Source: Calothrix sp. PCC 7716 (GTDB lineage: Bacteria > Cyanobacteriota > Cyanobacteriia > Cyanobacteriales > Nostocaceae). Taken from it: a DNA stretch of 64,000 nucleotides. Under the pieces are notes generated by a model, which saw nothing but the letters and a program-made list of their open reading frames with translations, had not been told where the DNA came from and searched no databases. This document shows, piece after piece, positions 26,602 through 33,515 of this stretch. Position 1 is the stretch's first letter, and the number at the start of each line of letters is the position of its first letter. The DNA is taken from the NCBI RefSeq assembly GCF_019977735.1, contig NZ_AP025018.1:6824580-6888579 (forward strand). Direction: 5' to 3'. The translations under genes and the position numbers were made by a program.

Positions 26602-26782
26602 GTGTCTATAACCTTAGACGTAGATTAAATTGGCAGGAAATTGGCAGGATTTATTTAGCCACTATCAAGCTAGTGGTACACAGAATTCCTGGCAATTTCC
26701 TACTTGCTGTGAGGCGTTCAACCCAGACTGCTTATGCTTGAAGTCGAAGGAGCAAGCAGTGGTAACATCCGTATTTATTTAT
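26602..26782. repeat. CRISPR-flanking conserved sequence, copy 1
   Basis: Shares blocks with 49536-49712: TATAAC.TTAGAC.TAGAT; TCAAGCTA.TGGT; CCTACTTGCT; AGCAAGCAGTGGTAA; CGTATTTATTT, in the same order. In copy 1 it runs straight into the first repeat of the array. By the likely direction of the array this is the trailer side. It contains no evident gene. Confidence 0.6.
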
Positions 26783-26787
26783 CCAGC

Positions 26788-27390
26788 GTTTCAATCCTCA
26801 ATTCCCAATTAAGGGAATTATCACTTATAGCCAAATTTATTGCTCTAGAGGCGCCCACGTTTCAATCCTCAATTCCCAATTAAGGGAATTGTCACATAAA
26901 TTGCCGCTTACTCCAAAATCTCAATAATGTTTCAATCCTCAATCCCCAATTAAGGGAATTGTCACAAAATCAACTGGCTGATTATCAAAGATTATATCCG
27001 TTTCAATCCTCAATTCCTTGTTAGGGGAATTGTCACAAACCACGGCGCCTAAGTTTAGCTTTGGTAGATTGGTTTCAATCCTCAATTCCCTATTAAGGAA
27101 ATTGTCACAATCAGAGAGCAAGAAAATGTATGCTAAATAGTTTCAATCCTCAATTCCCAATTAAGGGAATTGTCACTGTCTCCAACAAACAATATCTGGG
27201 CGCCATCGGGGTTTCAATCCTCAATTCCCAATTAAGGGAACTGTCACGTGCCATAAGTACCAAAGCTAGATTGAATAATTACGTTTCAATCCTCAATTCC
27301 CAATCAAGGAAATTGTCACTAGGCGCCTCCTTTTCAACAAACTCAACAGCTTTGTTTCAATCCTCAATTCCCAATTAAGGGAATTGTCAC
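26788..27390 (-). CRISPR. CRISPR array, 9 repeats of 37 bp and 8 spacers of 31-35 bp
   Basis: Repeats start at 26788, 26859, 26929, 27000, 27072, 27140, 27211, 27283 and 27354. The plus strand begins GTTTCAATCCTC and ends GGGAATTGTCAC. Read on the minus strand the repeat ends GGATTGAAAC, the 8-base ATTGAAAC handle of type I repeats, so transcription is probably on the minus strand like the neighbouring cas7 and cas8c. An internal inverted repeat AATTCCC...GGGAATT gives the crRNA hairpin. Repeats at 26929, 27000, 27072 and 27283 carry substitutions, as does the one at 26788. Spacers 1, 4, 6 and 8 each contain GGCGCC. No cas1 or cas2 is in the window. Confidence 0.97.
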
Positions 27391-27439
27391 GCTTATTTAA
27401 TACACGTCTTCTCGCTGTTAGGTTAACGAGTATTAAATA

Positions 27440-28309
27440 TCAAGCAAGACGGGTAATGCCCACTCCCTTGGGTAAATTATTTTCATCTAGCTGAACATTG
27501 TAGTGATTAAAACTACGTGGTACATCTTCAGTAAGAGTAACCGAAAGCAAATCGAACAACTCATGTACAGGAGCATTGCCATACTTACCTTCATGGGTAA
27601 ATACATATAATCCCCGACATGCCATAAAGCCGCGCGATGCAGAACGGTCAAATTCCCAAGTTTTTACTAGCGACTCCCATAATAATTCTAGGTCACGTTG
27701 AGTAACAAATTCACTTCGCAAATGAGGATTGTAAAAAACATAAGATTTATACAAGCCGTAGGGAATTATTTCTTTACGCCCAATTGTTTTATTGTCTTTC
27801 CCCTCACGTTCTTCAGTTGCTGCACATCGAGTAATGGTTACAGTAGTTGGGAACACAGGGTCAAAACTGCGCGCGAAGTTAACTTGTACAGGTCCCCAAA
27901 CTTGTCCAGCTTTTAATCCAGTGGTAAGTACGGCGCCGAACATCCGGATATCATAAAAATTTTCTTGCATCCATTTGGTAACAGCTTCTTGTTGTTCAGG
28001 AGTACCTTCTTTTACACCTTCAGTTTTGTACTTAAGTTCAATGTAACCTCGCTTGATTTTTTCGTTGAGTACTGTCCCCTCTTCAACAAATAGTTTATAT
28101 TTTGCACTCTCAGGTTCATCTCGTCCAACTAATTCTACATAGTTACGAATTTTCCTTTTGATACAAGCATCAGATACTAATCCTTGTCGAGTTTCTGGGT
28201 CAATACGAGGTTGATTTCCTGCATCTGGATCGCCATTGGGGTTCCCATCAAGACAATCAAACAGAAGAATTGCGTCGTGTTTTTTGGTTGGGTCAAGATG
28301 TTGGGTCAT
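27440..28309 (-). CDS. cas7: Type I-C CRISPR-associated protein Cas7 (Csd2)
   Basis: Backbone subunit of the type I-C Cascade, which coats the crRNA. 289 residues, the usual length. Hallmarks: KHDAILLFDCLDGNPNGDPD near the N terminus, IKRKIRNYVEL, DIRMFGAVL, then GPVQVNFARSFDPV and a late FDRSASRGFMACRGLYVF segment. It appears intact. It is followed at 49 bases by the CRISPR array and preceded at 36 bases by the damaged cas8c on the same strand. With cas5 and adaptation genes missing it is unlikely to form a working complex unless supplied elsewhere. Confidence 0.93.
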   Translation of the reverse strand: MTQHLDPTKKHDAILLFDCLDGNPNGDPDAGNQPRIDPETRQGLVSDACIKRKIRNYVELVGRDEPESAKYKLFVEEGTVLNEKIKRGYIELKYKTEGVKEGTPEQQEAVTKWMQENFYDIRMFGAVLTTGLKAGQVWGPVQVNFARSFDPVFPTTVTITRCAATEEREGKDNKTIGRKEIIPYGLYKSYVFYNPHLRSEFVTQRDLELLWESLVKTWEFDRSASRGFMACRGLYVFTHEGKYGNAPVHELFDLLSVTLTEDVPRSFNHYNVQLDENNLPKGVGITRLA

Positions 28310-28345
28310 GTTTTTAATCTCCGTAATGTTTAGTACAAAATAGAA

Positions 28346-29641
28346 CTACTCTTCTTGGTTATCTTTCTTGTCCTTCTTCTGGAAAAATTCCGCACGACGA
28401 ATACCCCAACCAAGGAAGAAGCATGATTGCTCTTTGGCATTAAAGTTTTTGGGTAAATCAGATGCTGGATTAAAACAGGCGCCGAATTTACCAAATTCTT
28501 CATCAAGGGAATTTCTTATATAACCCAGGTTCTTACCATCTCTATCTACCAGATGATGGGCGATACATCCGTAGTACAAACGTGGGAACATCAAAGCGGG
28601 GGTAGTACTAAAAGTTCGCAAAGAACGAGAAACATTAGTTTCCTCACGTGGTAAGTTTTGTGCCCGGACTTGTGCCATGTGCATTAGGAAGGCAATACGT
28701 CCAAGAATAAAAGCAATTTGTTCACTCGTAGGACTAACTGGTGTAGGTAAATTTGAAAGTTTCTCCATAATTGTTGAGTCATTAGAAGCCAGATAAAAAG
28801 CTAAAGCTTGCGCGCGGTCATAAGTTTTCAAAACATCTTGTTCAGCACAAATACGGTCACATACCAGTAGCGCATAATTATCCGGTAATGCGGCGCCGAA
28901 CAATGTAGCATGAATTAAAGCTGTAGTAACTTTATCTGTATGTTCCTTCACTGGGTCACGAAAAGCACAGTTACGTAATGCCCAAATAGGTTTTGCTTTA
29001 ACACCAGGAGCGCATTGTTGAGATTCAATAAATCTTTTAACATTCGTTTTAATTTCCTCACGATCACGACTACTCCAACTACTTAAAGCAATACGTCCCT
29101 TATTACCTTTGAGGCTGGCTAGATAAAACTTCCGCTTTTGAGCTTGTTTCCCTGGAAGTGATGATAGTAAGGTTGGAACCGTAAAAATTTCCTTCGTCGT
29201 CACGGCTGCTGGGTCTGACCATAATTTTGGATTTAAGCCTTCACAGTCCTGCAAACCCCAAAAAACAAACACAGTTCCACCACTACGGTAATGATGATTG
29301 TCATCACGCAATAATATATCTAAAGCTTGGTGTGCGATTACTGATGAATCATAACCAATAGTTGCGTTTTTTGTACCATCCCAACCGTGTGATTGATATG
29401 CAGCTTTATCAAAACTGGTTAGCGCGGCGCCGGAAGATTGAGTATTTGGTACACCCTTTACCATCATTGGCATTTTTTGCCGAACAATCAGAGTTTGCTC
29501 ACCTGTCAAAATACAAGTTCCATCTTCCACATCTTGCGAACTTTCATAATAATTTGACCACCACTGCTGTATGACTGGACGTTCGGTGATTCTCTCACCA
29601 TCACAAGTAAAAACAAATCGGTCGCGCGCCCACCAAAATAT
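28346..29641 (-). pseudogene. cas8c: 5'-truncated type I-C Cas8c (Csd1)
   Basis: The large subunit of type I-C Cascade is normally ~570-640 residues. Here about 431 codons remain open, from just inside a TGA at 29642-29644. The segment before the GTG at 29530 is still good Csd1 sequence (ARDRFVFTCDGERI, PVIQQWWSNYY), so the protein once extended further and its first 150-200 residues are gone. Downstream: GEQTLIVRQKMPMMVKGVPN, SHGWDGTKNATIGYDSSVIA, ARVRAQNLP-like helices and a normal C terminus. The missing 5' end would also have linked to cas5, which is absent. The upstream boundary is an inverted repeat of TTCTGCC type. Confidence 0.88.
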
Positions 29642-29642
29642 T

Positions 29643-29685
29643 CAGAGGGCAGGAATCAGAATATCCTTCTGCCTTCTGCCCTCTG
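29643..29685. repeat. Inverted repeat made of TTCTGCC-type heptamers
   Basis: CAGAGGGCAG at 29643-29652 pairs perfectly with CTGCCCTCTG at 29676-29685. Between and around them run CCTTCTGCCTTCTGCCCTCTG units, a short tandem repeat well known in heterocystous cyanobacteria. It lies at the broken 5' end of cas8c. Confidence 0.7.
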
Positions 29686-29728
29686 CCTTTCCCGATAACA
29701 CTATTCAATGAGACATCTATCTGCCAAT

Positions 29729-29740
29729 GTTTCAATCCTC
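29729..29740 (-). repeat. Fragment of the CRISPR repeat
   Basis: GTTTCAATCCTC is identical to the first 12 plus-strand bases of the array repeat 27.4-26.8 kb. The next bases (GTTCTTTGGG) are no longer repeat-like. The fragment directly precedes the truncated cas3 frame, suggesting that a recombination between a CRISPR repeat and cas3 created this junction. Confidence 0.6.
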
Positions 29741-29745
29741 GTTCT

Positions 29746-31251
29746 TTGGGTTTTGATCCTCATACACTACCAACGGCAGTGAGTCAAATCGATAAACTTC
29801 GGAACGTCACAGCTACTTATTATATCTCGAAAGCTGATAGTCCAAAAGGTTTGTTCAGGCTTACAGGCGCCTGTGGTATTGGTAAAACTCAATCCAGTCT
29901 TAGGTTTGGATTGATTCATGCTCTTAGATGGAATTTGAAAGGGATTATATATGTTGGACCATTGAAAAGCATCATTGAGCAAACTGCTAATATTTATCGT
30001 GAACTACTTGGAGAAGCTAATGTATTAGAGCATCATTCAGGTTTTGAACCACAACTAGCTGAAGAAAAAAATTACAAGTTAGACACCGAACGTTGGGATA
30101 AGCCTTTTATTGTTACAAGCGGCGTGCAGTTTTACGAAAGCTTATTTAGTAACAGTCCTAGTCAATGCAGGAAACTTCATAATATTGCGAACCGAGTCAT
30201 CCTTATAGATGAAGCTCAAACAATTCCTCTACACTTAGTCAAACCTATACTTGATGTACTTAAAACACTCGTTGAAGATTGGAACTGCACAGTAGTGCTG
30301 ATGAGCGCAACTCAACCGGCTTTTGACCGTTTGAAAAATATTAGCTTCGATGCAACAGATATTGTCCCTTTAGAAGCTGTCAATGAACAATTCCAAGCTA
30401 ACAAGCGTAATACTTATAGATTACAGCATGAGACAAATTGGTCTTGGTTGGATTTAGCGCAGGATATTAAAGAATCAGGGTTTAGTCAATCTTTGACAGT
30501 AGTTAATACAACTAAACTTTCTAGAGTTGGTTATCAACAACTATCTAATTTAGTACCTGGGAATTGGTTTCATCTTTCCGCGCGCATGTGTCCAGCGCAT
30601 CGTGCAGAAGTATTACAAAAAGTACGTGAATGCCTAGATAAAAATTTACCGTGTAACCTTATAAGTACTCAGCTTGTTGAGGCGGGCGTTGATATTGATT
30701 TTCCTCGTGTTTACCGACAGCTTGGACCACTTGACAGTATCATTCAAACTGCTGGACGCTGTAATCGTAATAACAAGTTAGACACACACAATGCAGTCGT
30801 AACAGTGTTTAATGTAGAAGGCGCCAACCTGCCCCCAGGAGATTATCGTAATCGGATTGAAATAACTCGTGCAATTTTACAAAATAATCCAAATGCTTTA
30901 AACAAAGATATTCAAGTTTCAATGCAGCAATACTTTCGCGCCTATTTTAACGATATTCACGCAGGTGGAGACGAAATTCAAAAATTAAGATGTTCATATG
31001 ATTACCCCCAGGTAGCTAAGAAATTTCAAGTAATTGATAACGACTGGCAGCAATCAGTGGTTGTACCGTGGGGAAAAGGTATAGATTTGATTAATGAACT
31101 ACACAATAAAGATATTGTAAGTCAATATGATTGGCGACGGTTACAGCAATATACTATAGCTTTGCCTAATAGCTGTGAACAAGTTATAGAGCAGGCATCA
31201 GGGTTAAAAATCTGGGACGGAGAGTACAGCCAAGAATTTGGTGCAGTATAA
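29746..31251 (+). CDS. cas3: CRISPR-associated helicase Cas3, HD domain missing
   Basis: Cas3 unwinds and degrades target DNA recruited by Cascade. Present: Walker A GACGIGKT (residues 41-48), motif II DEAQ (155-158), motif III VLMSATQPAF, then STQLVEAGVDIDF and QTAGRCNR of helicase motifs V and VI, and a normal C-terminal region. Absent: the N-terminal HD nuclease domain of ~200 residues. The frame starts at a TTG right after a CRISPR-repeat fragment and is open for some codons upstream with unrelated content. Orientation is opposite to cas7/cas8c, whereas intact I-C operons are co-directional. It is probably a non-functional remnant, although the ATPase motifs are intact. Confidence 0.88.
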   Translation: MGFDPHTLPTAVSQIDKLRNVTATYYISKADSPKGLFRLTGACGIGKTQSSLRFGLIHALRWNLKGIIYVGPLKSIIEQTANIYRELLGEANVLEHHSGFEPQLAEEKNYKLDTERWDKPFIVTSGVQFYESLFSNSPSQCRKLHNIANRVILIDEAQTIPLHLVKPILDVLKTLVEDWNCTVVLMSATQPAFDRLKNISFDATDIVPLEAVNEQFQANKRNTYRLQHETNWSWLDLAQDIKESGFSQSLTVVNTTKLSRVGYQQLSNLVPGNWFHLSARMCPAHRAEVLQKVRECLDKNLPCNLISTQLVEAGVDIDFPRVYRQLGPLDSIIQTAGRCNRNNKLDTHNAVVTVFNVEGANLPPGDYRNRIEITRAILQNNPNALNKDIQVSMQQYFRAYFNDIHAGGDEIQKLRCSYDYPQVAKKFQVIDNDWQQSVVVPWGKGIDLINELHNKDIVSQYDWRRLQQYTIALPNSCEQVIEQASGLKIWDGEYSQEFGAV

Positions 31252-31307
31252 CAATCCTTATTACCCACAGTTTCTGAGCGCCAAAGTCTAAATTTTGAGA
31301 CTAATTA

Positions 31308-31331
31308 GTTCACATGTGTAGTCACATGAAC
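31308..31331. promoter_or_regulatory. Inverted repeat GTTCACATGTG / CACATGAAC
   Basis: Arms at 31308-31318 and 31323-31331 around a TAGT spacer. Shares the GTTCAC half-site with the palindrome at 31627. Confidence 0.4.
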
Positions 31332-31374
31332 ATTGCTCTATGAGTGGCGCCTGCCAGAGCGCGACTTGAAATTT

Positions 31375-31393
31375 TGTGCCCCAATGGGACACA
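31375..31393. promoter_or_regulatory. 19-bp palindrome TGTGCCC-N5-GGACACA, copy 1
   Basis: TGTGCCCCAATGGGACACA. Outer arms identical to copies at 31562 and 36158; the inner pair is C/G here. All three keep the same single mismatch (C at position 5 facing A at 15). Confidence 0.55.
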
Positions 31394-31561
31394 TTTAAAT
31401 TACAATACTACATATGTAATATAACATTTGGTTCCCATTTGTAGCTTTGTAATACTGCCTAATAGGTGTAGCAACATCACCAAGCAAATGGTATTGGTTG
31501 GATTGAAGTACACGCGAAAGTTTATGATTGACGTAGGCGCCTGAACGCATTCTTATAATTC

Positions 31562-31580
31562 TGTGCCCAATTTGGACACA
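31562..31580. promoter_or_regulatory. 19-bp palindrome TGTGCCC-N5-GGACACA, copy 2
   Basis: TGTGCCCAATTTGGACACA; the inner pair is A/T. It is part of a direct repeat with copy 1 that extends ~28 bases downstream. Confidence 0.55.
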
Positions 31581-31626
31581 TTTGAAACACAATACTACAT
31601 ATGTATTCTGAGCAATGGGTGAAATT

Positions 31627-31645
31627 TGTGAACAATTCGTTCACA
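31627..31645. promoter_or_regulatory. 19-bp perfect-arm palindrome TGTGAAC-AATTC-GTTCACA
   Basis: Seven-base perfect arms. It has the same outline (TGTG..C, five bases, G..CACA) as the TGTGCCC palindromes, differing at two positions in each arm. It lies 66 bases before the ATG at 31711, a fitting operator position. Confidence 0.5.
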
Positions 31646-31710
31646 TCTGTAGTATTGTAATATGTGTAGTAACATTTTAAGAAGCGCGCGTTAATTCAAG
31701 GAAACAAGTC

Positions 31711-32223
31711 ATGAATACCGAGCAAGACTCAAGTACATTGGTTGAAGAAAATATCATGAGTCGAGAAGAAGCAATTGATTTATTCTTTGGCAAAGGCTCA
31801 AGTGAAAGAGGCGCCCGTATTGAAGACGAAGCCGCAGTAGGAAACATTAGTGCAGGACTCGATTGGGGCGCCGCATTACCAAAACTTTTACTAAATCCAG
31901 GGTTGTACTGGCGCCTGAAAACCCTACGTATATCTTTGAACCGAGAAATGCGGTTAACCCTCGAAAGCATGGATTTGGGAGTTGGCAGAAAAGCAGCACT
32001 TGAAACCGCACGCGCTTGTATTAAAGAAAAATTAATCTCTCCGTCTCCTGACATAATCCCTCACCTCGAATTGGTGTTAAAGCAGGATGAGTTATACAAC
32101 GAAGAATTTATCTCTAATCGAGATGTACTACAATCTTTACTTCAACAACTTTTATCATCCGAAGACAAAGAAGCAATCGCAGTGGCAGCAGCCGATAAAG
32201 TGAAATGCTCGGTTTTGTTCTAG
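31711..32223 (+). CDS. Hypothetical protein, 170 aa
   Basis: Not recognised. Start supported by AAGGA about 9 bases before the ATG. The N-terminal 15 residues are polar, the centre has LYWRLKTLRISLNREMRLTL, and the rest is helical with an acidic C-terminal helix. No membrane segment or catalytic motif. A palindromic control region lies directly upstream, so expression is probably regulated. It lies downstream of the decayed cas3 on the same strand. Confidence 0.6.
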   Translation: MNTEQDSSTLVEENIMSREEAIDLFFGKGSSERGARIEDEAAVGNISAGLDWGAALPKLLLNPGLYWRLKTLRISLNREMRLTLESMDLGVGRKAALETARACIKEKLISPSPDIIPHLELVLKQDELYNEEFISNRDVLQSLLQQLLSSEDKEAIAVAAADKVKCSVLF

Positions 32224-32577
32224 ATTTAGGCGCCCGCTCACTATCATAAAGGGAAAACTCCGTAGTGCGAGAAACCCTCAAAGAATATAAAGAAGAATTT
32301 TTGGAAAGTTAGAAGGCGCCTGTCTTCATTAGCCTTAGAAAGGAAGCTACTGTACTATTTACATTCCTGCACGGCGCCTCATAATTTGGTTTGTTACATT
32401 TGTTTAATGGCGCCGGGAAGTTGGGTACATCTTGAAACTTTACAAATCCGTCGCCGACTCTTGCGTACTTTGGATACGGCGCCTGTGAGTAGGTGTTGCA
32501 GTCAAGTGTGTGCGGGACTAAGCAGGATAAAAAATTATGTCATCAATGTTACATCAAGTTAATTATTTTACACAAAA
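32224..32577. other. Non-coding region with five GGCGCC sites
   Basis: Contains GGCGCC at about 32228, 32314, 32373, 32409 and 32478, a cluster denser than average. A short open stretch near 32263-32312 (GTG start, RETLKEYKEEFLES then stop) may be the tail of a lost gene. No RNA gene recognised. Confidence 0.45.
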
Positions 32578-32616
32578 GTGGGAATACTAACTGTAGCCAA
32601 ATTTTATATAGTTATT

Positions 32617-33228
32617 ATGGGTTACAACGACTTTGCATTTTCACTTAAAAAAAGAATAAAAACTGATGAGCAGTTTAGAAATGCTTATTTTAAGGTAAAA
32701 GAAAATTTACCTAAATGGCTAGATAAGAACATACATGACTATGATGTATTATTTCTTGTTTGGTGTAATAATAATCCAGATATATTTAAGTTAATAGTCA
32801 ATGATTTGTTATCATTAAAATCAGAATATATTCCTGTTACTCTAGAAGTAATTAAAGGTGATACAGTTAAAGACATAGCAGCAAAACATAATGTCAAAAT
32901 GTCAAAAGCACAATGGAGAAAACGTCATGTACTTAGAAAAGTATTAAGTGTTTTAAAAACTATTTATCAATACAACAATGACAAATATATATATGATATC
33001 AATGGTGACAATCTTAATTCTGATATTAAAAGTCTTGGTTTACCAACTCGAACATATAACACGTTAATAAGAAACAATTTATTTACAATTGCACAATTAG
33101 AACAATTAACTTACCAACAGCTTAAAAATATACGAAATTTTGGAGAGATTTCTATTATTCAGATTGAAGAAGCATTAGGGATAAAATATCAAAGAGATGA
33201 ACAGGCACCTGCACACCCTGATACATAA
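32617..33228 (+). CDS. Protein with RNA polymerase alpha-CTD-like C-terminal domain, 203 aa
   Basis: The last ~60 residues (IKSLGLPTRTYNTLIRNNLF, then TIAQLEQLTYQQLKNIRNFG and IIQIEEALG) match the helix-hairpin-helix fold of the RNA polymerase alpha C-terminal domain, which binds UP elements and activators. The middle has an HTH-like stretch (DTVKDIAAKHNVKMSKAQWR) resembling sigma or recombinase HTH. It lacks all other alpha-subunit domains. GTG 32578 also opens the frame; ATG 32617 is preferred. A role in redirecting transcription is inference. It stands 287 bases upstream of the NERD helicase. Confidence 0.7.
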   Translation: MGYNDFAFSLKKRIKTDEQFRNAYFKVKENLPKWLDKNIHDYDVLFLVWCNNNPDIFKLIVNDLLSLKSEYIPVTLEVIKGDTVKDIAAKHNVKMSKAQWRKRHVLRKVLSVLKTIYQYNNDKYIYDINGDNLNSDIKSLGLPTRTYNTLIRNNLFTIAQLEQLTYQQLKNIRNFGEISIIQIEEALGIKYQRDEQAPAHPDT

Positions 33229-33515
33229 ACACTTACTGCACTTTTCTACCGTAATATAACTGCACGTGCATATTCAAGGCGCACTATTCTCAATCAAGCG
33301 TCCTAAATCAACTTCACCTCAATACAGGTTTTATTTAAGTGTTTATACATACTAAATATAAAAATCTTAAAATATTCGGAATTTTTAACAGTAATAATTA
33401 CTATATTAAATAGATAGTTTATCAATTAACAGAGAGTATAATTCTCGGATGACATTAAAACTTTGATACAAATAAGATAATTATTAATAATTTAAACGAG
33501 AATTAATTTACAAAT

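Larger units (their letters stand above)
31252..31710. other. Palindrome-rich control region
   Basis: No ORF of note. Carries four operator-like inverted repeats (31308, 31375, 31562, 31627) and two imperfect direct copies of a ~47-base unit (about 31371-31418 and 31558-31606) that share TACAATACTACATATGTA. The unit reappears inverted near 31645-31665 (TAGTATTGTAATATGTG). It lies before the gene at 31711 and probably controls it. Confidence 0.55.

Noticed and set aside
26630-27378. Open frames through the CRISPR array and its flank
   Set aside because: The regular 37/34-base structure explains them; their repeated peptides are translated CRISPR repeats.
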